Positions 1 through 11,971 of a DNA stretch of 64,000 bases are shown here, piece after piece. The first letter of the stretch is position 1, and each line of letters opens with the position of its first letter. The stretch is from Apostichopus japonicus (Eukaryota > Echinodermata > Holothuroidea > Aspidochirotida > Stichopodidae). The translations under genes and the position numbers were made by a program. The stretch lies in contig NC_092577.1 in the NCBI RefSeq assembly GCF_037975245.1, positions 2,733,501-2,797,500 on the forward strand, read 5' to 3'. The notes under the pieces are model-generated. The model was given only the letters and a program-made list of their open reading frames with translations. It ran no database searches and was not told where the DNA came from.

Positions 1-696
1 TTTTATAATCTCACGTTTAAAAAATTAAGAAATTTACACTTCCCCAAAAATTTGGTAAATTAGAAGAAGAAAAAATGGTAACATCACTTTGAAGGGGAAA
101 AATAGGACAGTATATTTTTGAAGCTCCTATTAAGTTACCGTATTTATTATTTTAACACAGTACTCAGCTACCTCCAGAAATACATAAATTGTTCCACGAC
201 ACGTAGGCGGGATAATGTCGCTGTGTCGGGTGAGACTGCAATTGTCTCACAAAAAAAGTATAAAAAATAACAAAGAATACGATAAACCTGTACTTCTAGG
301 CTTGTAGGCACCCCCCCCCCCCCCACCATCCATGAACAAGAAAACGTTTCTTATATACACTCGTGTCGGGGATGTCCAGGTATACAGTTGACTAGTTAGA
401 TAATTTTTTGATAGTGCAAAAAGCGTGGTAGCCCAGATGAGCTGCGCTTACGGTGGTGTTACACGGAAATATTCGGGCAACATGATGCAAAATACAGAAA
501 ATCATTAGGCCTATATTAATATCACAAAACAAATAACATAAAACGCTCTCCACAGAATTGTCGGACAAAAATTTGAAAAAGATTCGGGCAAGCTACTGCA
601 TATTTATATACACATATATATTTTTTTTCTCCTCTTAGGCTGCCCGAATTTTTCAGGACTTTTGCCCGAATTTCTTGTCCTCTGGAAATTTGGAAA

Positions 697-1878
697 CTTC
701 TACGTATAATGGTGACATGCTTTCTACATAGTGCCCAAACACTACCGTACTGTACGTTAGGTTGATCGTTACCGTTGTAGTATACTTAGGCCTACCTTGT
801 ATTCCACCTTCTTCAATAGCTGGATCTGACTCCCGTTTAATCAAATGAAGTTCAATGAACTATCTTGCCGTGCGTATTGAAGACATATTACTACTACGTA
901 TAATGGTGACATGCTTTCTACATAGTGCCCAAACACTACCGTACTGTACGTTAGGTTGATCGTTACCGTTGTAGTATACTTAGGCCTACCTTGTATTCCA
1001 CCTTCTTCAATAGCTGGATCTGACTCCCGTTTAATCAAATGAAGTTCAGTGAACTACCTTGCCGTGCGTATTGAAGAATTGAAAAACTAGTCAAACTAAT
1101 ATACTCCCTCGTAGTTCTCTTCTAAAGTTCTCTTATTAGTTCTCTTCTAAAGAGTATTTCTTGTAAACTTTATGGAAGCAAAAAGATTTACATGTTGGTA
1201 TATCGTAGATTGGTTTACAATTCTTACTGTCATAAATCAATAAAAAATTGTCAGTGCCTTTGTACATGCATCGCGGGCTAGCTATAAATATCCTTACAGA
1301 TAGTTTCGATTCAAAGCAAAAACTATACGCTCGCCTGTTATCAAATTTCGTTCTAATTATGACGATATTATGCAATAACAAGGTCTGTTTTAAATGAGGA
1401 TATTGTTTAGATGATTTCTATGAATCTTAAAGCTCAGTTATTAGTGCATTTTCTTTCACTTTTACTTTCCCTTTTCTATTTTTCAGTTTTGTAATTGAAA
1501 TATGGACTTACCAAGTTACAAATTTAAATATTATTATGATTATTAAAGAGTATTTTTCACTTTCATTGTCTGTTTTTATGCTTTATTTTTGTCTAATTTA
1601 CAAGTATACATATGAGGTCAGGCGCCATGTAGCATGTCTCTGTTAGTTTCTCCTTTATATTTGTGACGTGTATTTGTAAACACCCTAGACTGGTGATGAT
1701 GATTTCAAAACTATTGATGACCCTATATAACCAAAATAATGCATGTAGGTTGCATTAACGAACTGTCCGAGTTCCCACACACATACCGGAGAGGGAGGGG
1801 GGGGGGGCGAACCATGTTGCTCCACTATCTTGGGCCTTACACCGATGTTTCGTTTTAAGATTGTATACACAATTGGAA
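697..1878. repeat. Duplicated block, copy 1, with an internal 194-bp tandem duplication
   Basis: Most of this block recurs in direct orientation, with scattered changes and small indels, at about 23213-24177. Its left part is itself a near-perfect tandem duplication: the unit beginning TACGTATAATGG at 701 begins again at 895, a period of 194 bases. The copy at 23.2 kb has only one such unit. Short reading frames on the minus strand are shared between the copies, but they follow from the nucleotide identity and match no family I know. It could be a repeat family or a relic of a larger segmental duplication. Confidence 0.75.
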
Positions 1879-2365
1879 GATATTTCGACAATTTCGGGGT
1901 TGTAAGAGATGGGGGAGGAACAATAATGAAAATCAACCCTCCCTCCTTATCCTCACCCCATCCTCCTAAAACTTACCCAACCCTCTCTGTGGTAGAACTA
2001 TGTGTCATGAACAACCAAACCCTCCTTCCTCACCTCACCCCACCCTCCTGAACCTCACCAACCCTCTTAAACCCCCACTCACCTAATCCTCACCCCACCC
2101 TCCACAGCCAGGAGACACGAACCATACCATCACTTTTGGATAACACATCCCTATTTGTTCTTTCCTTGGTTCATCTTCCTGGCATCCAGTATTTTTATCA
2201 CCCATAACTTTGACTTTATGGTGTCTCAATGTTTTTTATTTTCTCTCGGGACTGTCCTCTCTTCCTTTTTTGGAAATTGGCTGTCTAGCTCAGTCCACTA
2301 CTTTGTTCTTTACTGGCATCAGTTTGACTTTCCGCTATAATCTCAATTTTTTCCTTCCTCCTCAG

Positions 2366-5300
2366 TCTGATGTTACCTGAAGATGGTTTCATACCTCCAC
2401 TGGAAATCCTTCTTCACAGAGGTCTGAATCCTCTCATCTTAGACCTCTGCTCTCGGATCAATCAGAGGCTGTTGGAGGTATTGAAGGAGCAATACCATCT
2501 GTTTAAGTACCTCTCGGACTTAAAGGTGAATACTTGACCGTCTTGTTTCCGTCGCAGCATTAGAATGCTCGAGGCAGGCTCCACTTTAGCCAAACTCCAA
2601 AAATCTTAGATGTTTGAAACAGCTTCAACATGTTAAGTTGATTAAGTGTCATTACCACAACTTATTCCTTTTGCATTGAATAATTCCTTTTGCATTGAAT
2701 AAGTTTTTGTTTTTTTTAGTCCTTTCCAAATCTTAAATTTATTTTATTTTATTTCTAGACTCTGTAACAGAAGCCTTCTCTAAAAATATAACCTGCATAA
2801 TTGTATTTTGATAAATCCTTTCCATTTAATCGTGACCTTGTAGAAATATGAATAGATCTTTGTTAGGATGTATAAGATAGCCTGCGGTCCCTTACAATTC
2901 ATACTTTTTGTTTGTAACAATTTGGAAAACCCCAGAGGGGTTTTTAACGAGTATTTAACAGAAACAGAAACAAACCAGTCATCCATGATGATCTTCCTAT
3001 GTTACAGAAATATTTCCTGTTAGAGGCAGGCGACATCATGAATGACTTCTACAACAACCTCTTTGATGACTTGGCTAGTTGCGAGTTTGTTAGAGATGTC
3101 CTCTTCGAGAACCTCCTCAATTCAAAGTTACAAGATACTCTGAGGTCTAGGTGGAGCGAGGACTCACAACGGTATGTAGAATATTGAAGAAGAAGAAAAC
3201 CCTCTCAAAAGCATTGAAGACTCGCCCCAAATCACGTGCAGCCATCTGAAAAAGTTAACTTTCTGTTGCTTGCAAATGACGTTTTGTTCGTATCGCTACA
3301 AAATGCAGACAGTACAGTAATGAAACGTGATACCTTGTTACCTTTAGCTGGACCTGAGATGTCCATCGCTATATTGTTTGTACACTGTGCAATGGGTATT
3401 GACCGCAGCTGTATGTACTGACTGTACACTAGTGTCTAATTACCGATGGTAGCAAGCTGTGTGTGTGTATTTTCTGGGATCGATGGTGGCGTCTAACACT
3501 TCTGTTACACCTCATTCGAAAGTAGGTCAGATTACAGGCATGAGACGTTTCTTTTTGCGCGAGTCTTCACACCCTTTAACTCATTATTGTTAAATAGGAT
3601 ACTTTTGTTGTTGCAATAGCTTAACAGAAATGATACCATCAAAGATCTGGGACTAATGTGGCCTAGTTTTTTGGGGCTCTCAAGAACCACGTACTGAAAT
3701 CTTTGAAAATATTGATCTTTATGATATTTTACCTCACCATATGGCATTATTCAAGAGAGCAGTACCTGCTTTTTTTTATTCTATAATTTTAAGTTTTTAG
3801 GGGTGAATAAAGTCAATTTTTCTAAAGGAATGAAGTGACCCAAAATATTTCGGAAATTTTCTTCTGTGAACTTACTCCCCAGCTTACCATTTTGAATTAT
3901 ATTCTAGGATACTAACTTCATGTAATGTGGACAGAATATGTTGGTTAAAACTGCAGTGTGCAACTACATGAGTGTACAATGGTACAGATAAAAAAGTGCC
4001 AATATTTCAACCATCAAAGCTACTGCAGATGTGTTAACCATGACAGCAATGCAGCATATGTCATAAACTTTCTACAAGCGATTGAGACCGTAATTTTTAA
4101 CATTGAATATCATCTCTAATGCTCCCCAGAAAAATTTCAGTTTTGTAGAGTTTCTCATTTTCGGTAACAAAACAATTCTATACTGTAAAATCTTTGCCAG
4201 TGAATTAAATGGTTGATGCTTTGTCAATGTGATGACTGATTCCTGGTACCATTCTTTATGTTTCTGCATTAGTCAATAGATAATCCTCTTCATTTTGGTG
4301 TGCACAAGTTTTTGAATATTAACATGTATGGCTAACCGCACTATGAATATGTTTGGGGATCTTAACCACTTAACGTTTTTCATCTTAGTTCTTTGGTGTC
4401 TAGCTGTGTTGATATTGTTTACTTTAGTTTTACTTTTTTTCCATGGATTATTTATCATAATTGAATCTAAAGATGTTCTGGTACAAGGTGGACTATTCTT
4501 CAACTCTATGAAGCTGGACTATAAGGTTCGTTTTTTTTCCTTTCCTGAAGCTGGACGCTAGCACTTGTACGTAACCTATATTGAAGCTGGACTATAGGAC
4601 TTCTATGTAACCTGTATCGAATCTGGACTATAGGATATCTATGTAACCTCTACTGAAGCTGGACTATAGTATTTCTATGCAACCTCTATTGGACTATAGG
4701 ATTTCTATGTAACCTTCAGTGAACCTGGACTATAGGATTTCTATGTAAACTGTATTGAATCTGGACTATAGGATTTCTATGTAACCTGTATTGAAGCTGG
4801 AATATAGGATTTGTATGAAACCTCTATGGAAGCTGGACTATAGGATTTCTATGTAAACTGTATTGAAGCTGGACTAAAGGATTTCTATGTAACCTGTATT
4901 AGATCTGGACTATAGGAGTTCTATGTAACCTTAATTTATTTTATTTTTTATTTATTATATCTGAGATGTATTGAGATAAATATCACTGTTTGTGATTTTT
5001 CATCGCTGTTTCATTTTTCCTAGGTTCCTTGGCCTATTAACCTGCTAATTACTCCTGCATGTCAAGAAAAGTATAACAAAATATACCAATTCTTACTGTC
5101 AGTGAAGAGAGTAAAACACTGTCTTGAGGAGATCAACTTTAAAGGTTTGAAATATATTTCTTGAAGAATGCATCAATTTCATTTAAGACTTTGCTTATTA
5201 TTGTGAATGGGCGAACTGGTGGGGGTGGGGTTTTTTTTATTGCGAGGGGGGGTGGTGGCTGTTGCCATGATATTATATTGAGAGGAAAAACAGAACCAAA

Positions 5301-8300
5301 AAAGGAGCTATTTGATTGGCTTATAAGCTTACACCAGCCTTGAACCTGTAGTTTAGTCTCATTTTCATGTTTATTCTGTTAAAACATCCAACAATTTGTG
5401 GTAGTTTGATCGTTTTGATCATATTTGGATTTATGCTCAGAAATCATAGTAGAGGGCTGGAACAATCAAGTTTAAATACCTGCTTTTAAAGAGATACTCC
5501 TGTAGCTGTATTTAATTGCTGTATAAATAAAATAATGAATTGAAAAAACATTCAAAATTTCGCCTTTTAGGTCAAAGTCACATGCTCGTATCATTTGTTA
5601 GCATTGGGGATTATTAACAAACAGTGTGAAATCCTTTTCAATTAAAGATAAATGTTTCAAGGTCAGCCACTGGAGTATCCCTTTAAGTAATCTCAGGTGG
5701 TAGTATTGAAAATTGTAGGCACTTCCCCTTTAATGCCTTCAGTTCTTCTTTGATGCATAAACTAACCAAACAAGCATCCCTGGGGGGGGGGCGGGGGTCA
5801 CAATTATAACATACAATGAAGTGTCCATATCAGGACCTGTCCGTCATTCAACTACACATATGTATTTTGGGGGGGGGGGAGGGGGTTACAATAATAACAC
5901 ACGATGAAGTGTCCATATAATGACCTGTCAATCATTCAACCATTGATTAATTAATGAATATTCATTTTCTTTGTTCGTTCTGCTTCCACCAGCACATTTA
6001 AGAACTATCCAAGATGGCCGACATCAGGATGCGACAGATAATTCCCACCGTCCAGACGGCAGCATGGTCACACCGCCCTCGCTTCTCCATCAGTTATACC
6101 TCTTGCGATTCAGATTGCTTCATTTTGTCGTAGCTGTCCACGATTACCTCATGACTAGGGTAAGACCATCAGGGGGGGGGGGTTGCCTTAGTAACCCTGA
6201 TGATGTAGCTACGCTGGTCGGCGATCGTCAGTCTTACCGACCAGCATTGGTCAGAAATAGATGCCTATCCAACCGACAACCAGTACTTAAAAGTCCATCA
6301 GTAGGGCAGAATTCAAGACATTCTAACATATTTACCCAAGTTAGTCGGGACATTTAAAACTATAGACCATCATTCTACTTGTACTGGCTATGTCCTTGGT
6401 CATGGCAAAGCATTGAAAGATATGTTAATTAAAACACTGTGTTAGAACTTTGAATGATATCGTGAACTATGTTGTAGTATTTCCTACACTGTGGATAATA
6501 TCGTGAACTATATTGTAGTAATTCCTACACTTTTTGATAATATTGTGAACTATATTGTAGTAACTCATACACTTTTGGATGATATCATGAATTGCAGTAA
6601 TTCCTACACTTTTGGATGATATCATGAACTATATTGTAGTAATTCCTACACTTTGGATGATATTGTGAACTATATTGTAGTAATTCCTACATTTTGGATG
6701 ATATGGTGAAATATATAGCTGTAATTCCTACACTTTTGGATAATATCGTGAACTATATTGTAATAATTCCTTAATTTGGTACTAGCACTAATCTTTCCAC
6801 TATTTAATCAGGGCTAGAATTAAGAACCAACATAGGACAAGGCAACTTTATACAGGTAAGTTAGAAATTGCTTTTGATTTTCATAGAAATAACTTTAAAA
6901 GACAGTAAAGGTTTAAAAATTAAAAAATAGCGCCCAGCCAATGTAAAAGATCTGAAGTAAAAAAAAGACGAAGGCATTATTATCGGGAGGAACCAATTAA
7001 AGTAATGATTAAGAAACAGGAACGATCCATTAATCAATACATCCATCACAAATTATTTATTTATTTATTTGATTAATTTATTTTACTCTGGCAGATTTTA
7101 CATACGACCAGCTTAGAATTCAAAGACAGTCTATCCTCAGCCGAGAGTCTCGATGACCTGATTTCCGCCCACGATAAGTATCGAGCGATGCGATGCTTAC
7201 TTCATCCTAAGCTCAGCATGATCAGAGAGGCTGTCGTGAAAGTACTAAACATGGCCATGAAATTCCATAGAAAATGGATGCTAGGGAAGCATACTTTCAG
7301 GTGAGATGACCTTAATATTCTCACTGTTTCATAGTATTAATATGATTATTATTTGTTTCATCACATAGTATAACAAGGTGAAAAAGACAATATAACTGCA
7401 AATAAGTAAAAAATGTGAAAGAAAGTAAACTAAGAAACCCTTTTGGGCTTCATCGAATAGAGTACTCCCATCAAAGAAAATAGATAACCTTAACACCTAT
7501 AAAAGAACTATCCCCCCCCCCCAAAAAAATAGATAACCTTAACAATAACAATATAAGAAGAAGCAGAAGAGTATGATCTGTATTTTAGAGGACCTAAACC
7601 TACCACCCCCTGATCCCCTTCTCTGCCACGCAACCCTCCGGCACACAACCACACACTCTCTAACTCTAATTCCCATAGATTTGTCTAATGATTAATTTGA
7701 ATGCATGAGACTGTTTCTGATCCCATAAGAGTATTTTAAGATTCTGTTACTGGTCTACAAGTCCAAAATATTCAGCATGGAGTGTAAATTACACAATCTC
7801 TTTTTGGGAGACTGGTTAATCTACAGCCCTGTTTCCATCTTCTCCCTCCACGGAGAAGGACACCGTTCTCTTACCAAGAAAAGTATTTTGACGAGAGTAC
7901 TGACCGTTTGGCACGTTTGCCAGTTTTCTTCATTTGATATCCGAGTCAAAAAACCACCTCTCTTAGTGGAGCATCTCAATTTAAATATATCATCTCCTAT
8001 CATTAGAAATTTTCTCAATCTCTTTTTGCAACTGTCAACATCTTTCGTGAGTGATTTTTGCTCTAATGTCTGTTTTGGTTCTCAGTTTGGAGAGCCTTGC
8101 TGCCATGAATAAAGAATTCACAAATTGCAGCTTTTTCCTGTCCAATACGTTACACACTGTGACCAAGAAAGGAACGTTCCCTCACTGTAAGTGGTCTCCA
8201 TTGTTCATGTTAAGCCCTATGAGTAGATGAGTTTGCCTTTCATTAATTCCTTTCTGAACAGCTTCGTTCGAGCCACACCACAAGTAATTTGTTGGGGTGG

Positions 8301-8981
8301 TATCGACACAAAAAGCACAATTATTTGGTAGTTAACCTCAACTATTAGCTTGTAGTTGCCCCTTTTCTCACATGCAAAGCAGAGCTGCACCAGAGCTGGG
8401 CAATGAATAGGCTTGTTTTATATTGCAGTTCCTATCATTGAACAGATATTGTTTGAACTAAGCAGTTTAATTTTAATTTGTCTTCCAGCTTAGCTGAAAG
8501 TTTTTGCTGGTTTTGAAACCAGCAGGTTGATTGTCAATTACACCTAGCAACTTATAAAATTCTGCTCTCTGTATGTACATATTTATCCATCCCTGTTTTC
8601 ATATAGTTACTTCAGTATGTTATATTACCCGTGCTGGAAGCAATATAGAAGTGCCATACCCTTTTATATTTGTTTTATATTTATTTTATATTTTTTTTAA
8701 TTTTTTTTTAGTATCGTTTAGTACGGGTGTTTTATATATTGTTGCTTTGGCTTTTTACATTTTTTGCCTTATTGGTCCTATATATTTAATATTTTGGATT
8801 TTTGTTACTATTTGTTTCTAGGTTTTACATTTGTTAAGCGCTTTGAGCAGCTTTGCTGAATATGCGTTATATAAATATTACTTGTTATGATTATTTTTCA
8901 TCTTTCATAGTGGAATCTTTGTCAGTGACCATTGGTTGCCATCAACTCACGGCTGACCCCCACAAGAGAAGAGATAGGTGA
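2366..8981 (+). CDS. TUBGCP5: Gamma-tubulin complex component 5, C-terminal exons (gene continues off the left edge)
   Basis: GCP5 is a subunit of the gamma-tubulin ring complex that nucleates microtubules; this C-terminal part corresponds to the region that binds gamma-tubulin. Exons read by frame and splice sites: 2366-2525, 3008-3171, about 4473-4525, 5024-5144, 5993-6159, 7095-7300, 8086-8186 and 8911-8981 (TGA at 8979). Diagnostic stretches are FLLEAGDIMNDFYNNLFDD, VPWPINLL, LLHFVVAVHDYLMTR and the ending GTFPHLESLSVTIG, which resemble the vertebrate GCP5 C-terminus (HFVNSLHNYIMTR, SFPHLESLALS). Joints agree in phase except between 3171 and 4473: the upstream exon leaves two bases and the downstream one needs one. 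A small exon (length 3n+2) there is unassigned, or the acceptor differs. N-terminal exons lie outside the window. GCP5 rather than GCP2/3/4/6 rests on those motifs. Confidence 0.88.
3172..4472. other. TUBGCP5 intron(s) with repeat remnants and a probable unassigned small exon
   Basis: The phase mismatch between flanking TUBGCP5 exons implies one short coding exon here that I could not pick with confidence. The stretch at about 3217-3236 (CATTGAAGACTCGCCCCAAA) recurs inverted near 33779-33798, so it is part of a dispersed repeat. Confidence 0.5.
4555..4935. repeat. Intronic minisatellite, 36-bp unit, about 10 copies
   Basis: The unit reads roughly GAAGCTGGACTATAGG followed by ATTTCTATGTAACCTGTATT. 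It lies immediately downstream of a TUBGCP5 exon whose own last bases, ATGAAGCTGGACTATAAG, closely resemble the start of the unit. Copies vary by point changes and small deletions. Confidence 0.9.
5484..5687. mobile_element. MITE in a TUBGCP5 intron
   Basis: About 200 bases bounded by imperfect terminal inverted repeats: left AAAGAGATACTCCTGTAGCT, right end complementary to AAAGGGATACTCCAGTGGCT. No coding capacity. The AT-rich ends with TTTAAA suggest a mariner-type origin, which is inferred. Confidence 0.7.
6440..6775. repeat. Intronic minisatellite, about 42-bp unit, about 8 copies
   Basis: The repeated unit contains GTGAACTATATTGTAGTAAT and then TCCTACACTTTTGGATGATA. It lies in the TUBGCP5 intron between the exons ending at 6159 and starting at 7095. 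Copies are degenerate, with one shortened unit near 6590. Confidence 0.88.
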
Positions 8982-9790
8982 CCGGTCCAGAGATAGGTGA
9001 CCGGTCCAGAGTTGCTGTCCATGAGATATGTCCAGACTTTGTCGGCCGGACCATAGATACGTCCAGAACTATTGGCCCGGTGATTGATCCCGGGCTTGTC
9101 GGCTTAACTGATGGATTGATACAGTTTGTGAAGGGTGATACGCCAGTCCAGGGGTGTTGACAAAGTGACTCACGTTAGCGTTAAGGGAGGTGAAAGTTTG
9201 AAGAGAGTCAGAACAATTGGATTAATTAAACCTTTTAAAGTTAAATATGAATTAATTGGATTGATTAGAAGGGTACTTGGAGGAGAGGGTTGAGGGGCAG
9301 GGCAGGGGGGGGGGAACAAGAGAGCTTGCAGTTGCACCCTGCACTTGATTTCACAAAATTACATTGAAAAAGTCATATATGTTAAATGCTGAGTAACTTA
9401 TTCTTGATTAATTGTGAAACATGAGATATGATTAAGGAACAAATGAAGAGATAGACAGACAACATCAAAATCATAAGCAGAAATTAAACTTGCATTATCT
9501 GATCTAAGAAATCGCTTAAAGTTTTTTTTTTCTTAAATGCTTCCTAAATTGTCTAACCCTCTCAGACAATTGAAACCTATGTTCAAATTCATCATTAAAA
9601 GCCCCAGTCAGGAATCATTTCATGAAGGATAATTTAGAGTTAAATACTATTGCCAGGGTAATTACCCTAAGCAGCAGAGTTCCTGGGGGGGGGGGGGTAA
9701 TCTTTTCCAGAGCTCTGAGTTGGAGGGTCACCACCAATTTAAGGTGGGGCATAGAACCCTTGTCATGTAACATGTCAAGTTCTTGTACAC
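8982..9790. other. 3' flank of TUBGCP5, no further gene seen
   Basis: A 19-bp unit that includes the TUBGCP5 stop codon is tandemly duplicated at 8970-9007, so a second in-frame-looking stop follows just downstream. The rest is AT-rich with poly-G runs near 9307 and 9686. No convincing coding exon was found. Confidence 0.6.
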
Positions 9791-9796
9791 GAGATG

Positions 9797-9947
<151 letters not shown>

Positions 9948-10117
9948 TTTACTTTTATACTGAGTTGGAAAATCCAGAACAGTGCAAAAACTTCCAGCCT
10001 CCACCGGGATTTATATGCAGACACCCTAACCAACTAGGCCATGGGCACTGGTTGTATATCCAGAGGTTGGAATCAGGACCTAAGGAAGGTGGTCATTCCA
10101 CTCTGTGGGCATGTTTA
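9948..10117 (-). mobile_element. tRNA-derived SINE (family B), fragment
   Basis: Shares the tail (GAGTTGGAAAATCCAGAACA) and the CCTCCACCGGGAT / ACACCCTAACCAACTAG tRNA-head segments, read inverted, with copies at 28.6, 29.0, 58.8 and 62.6 kb. The head is internally deleted across the B-box region. (TA)n tracts lie on both sides. Confidence 0.75.
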
Positions 10118-10120
10118 TAT

Positions 10121-10230
<110 letters not shown>

Positions 10231-11039
10231 GTTAAAATTCTCCTTACTGTTGAGAGAAAATATTGTTTCGAAAGAAATTAGCTTCATACAATCTCTATAT
10301 TGAATTGTTTTGTCCTCATTTCTCAAGTAAATGTACATAAAGCCTTTCCCTTATCCAACTCCCTACATTGATAAGCCACAGCTGTTATAAACAATAAAAC
10401 AATCTAGTCACACTGAAGTGAACAAAATTGGGGATTGGAAAAAGTGGACCTTAGGGGAAAAAGTGAGCTTTCTCCAAATTAATATATAGCCCAGAGACAT
10501 TACAAAACTCTTTTGCTAGCTATGACAACTTCCTTAATAGAACTGTGAGATCCATCTGTTACAATAAAAGCATCATCAGCATCATTGAAAATTTTGAACG
10601 TTTGGTTCAGAATTGAAATACTGTGAATATTATTGTTCGAATTAATGTACAGTTCTTAAAATCTCTGTACAGGTAATAGAAAGGTACGGACTAAGTGGGC
10701 ACATTTGACGGATAACTCGTAAAAATAACATGATTTAATACACATGATGAGATAGTGTTCTCAGTTCAGGTCCAAAGTTTTAAAAAAATGGCAATGTCTT
10801 ATGCATAAAGTCTCAATCTTAACAGCCGAAAGCTTCCCCATAATCCAGGAGACCCTGGTACAGGGTAGTTGTCACAATAATTGGAAATGAAATAGATCAG
10901 ACGATGAAAACTATAAACCCAAACTATAAACAATAAGAGCAAAGAGATACTGTAAAATCCAGATTAAGAGGAGCAAACTAAAAAAATCTTTGTATACCCC
11001 GGTGTACAGACTGAGCGAATTCCTATATCTGATTGCTCA

Positions 11040-11767
11040 TTGTATTGAAGGATAGTACATATGTATGTAGTGACAGTCTGTGGAGATGCAAGCACTAACA
11101 AACGGATAGTACAAGGACTATGTAGTGACAGTCTGTGGATATGCAGGCACTAACAAACTGATAGTACAGGGAGTATGTAGTGACAGTCTGTGGATATGTA
11201 AGCACTAACAAACGGATAGTACAGGGAGTATGTAGTGACAGTCTGTGGAGATGCAAGCACTAACAAACAGATAGTACAGGGAGTATGTAGTGACAGTCTG
11301 TGGATATGTAAGCACTAACTAACAGATAGTACAGGGAGTATGTAGTGACAGTCTGTGGAAATGCAAGCACTAACAAACAGATAGTACAGGGAGTATGTAG
11401 TGACAGTCTGTGGATATGCAAGCACTAACAAACAGATAGTACAGGGAGTATGTAGTGACAGTCTGTGGATATGCAAGCACTAACAAACGGATAGTACAGG
11501 GAGTATGTAGCGACAGTCTGTGGATATGCAAGCACTAACAAACAGATAGTACAGGGAGTATGTAGTGACAGTCTGTGGAGATGCAAGCACTAACAAACGG
11601 ATAGTACAGGGAGTATGTAGTGACAGTCTGTGGATATGCAAGCACTAACAAACGGATAGTACAGGGAGTATGTAGTGACAGTCTGTAGAGATGCAAGCAC
11701 TAACAAACAGATAGTACAGGGAGTATGTAGTGACAGTCTGTGGAAATGCAAGCGCTAACAAACATAC
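11040..11767. repeat. 55-bp minisatellite, about 13 copies
   Basis: The unit includes GATAGTACAGGGAGTATGTA, GTGACAGTCTGTGGATATGC and AAGCACTAACAAACG. Unit starts at 11105 and 11160 confirm the 55-base period. Variation is concentrated at GGATATGC/GGAGATGC/GGAAATGC and AACGG/AACAG. Units are very similar, so the array is young or homogenised. Not CRISPR: there are no distinct spacers. Confidence 0.95.
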
Positions 11768-11877
11768 GCCAATATGTTTCGTCATGAAATGTGTACTCTG
11801 CCCTCTTATAGTACTTTAACAAGGTTTCATTATATACATAAAACTACCTATATGAAGAGTTTTATTTTTAGTTGATC

Positions 11878-11971
11878 GGTACCGTTGCCGAACGGATAAA
11901 GGCGGTGGCATTTGAATCAATGGTGCGTAGCAATCGGGATGGGCCGGATTCGATACCCGGCCGGGTCGCGA
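11878..11971 (+). pseudogene. tRNA-Ser/Leu-like pseudogene or tRNA-derived SINE head
   Basis: Contains an A-box-like GTTGCCGAACGGATAAAGGC (compare TGGCCGAGTGGTTAAGGC in class II tRNAs) and a B-box-like GGATTCGATACC within a GCCGG/CCGGC stem. A T-run (pol III terminator-like) follows at 11973. The acceptor ends do not pair and the anticodon stem is poor, so a working tRNA is unlikely. Confidence 0.5.

Noticed and set aside
653-1038. Two identical 60-residue frames (MIKRESDPAIEEGG)
   Set aside because: They exist because of the 194-bp tandem duplication. The third copy at 23.2 kb does not keep the frame, so coding is unsupported.
7777-8112. 111-codon plus-strand frame
   Set aside because: It runs across a TUBGCP5 intron and overlaps the 8086 exon in a different frame. 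The splice-supported TUBGCP5 frame explains the coding signal.
11040-11767. Regular repeats considered as a CRISPR array
   Set aside because: Continuous 55-bp tandem units without unique spacers, in a eukaryotic context.
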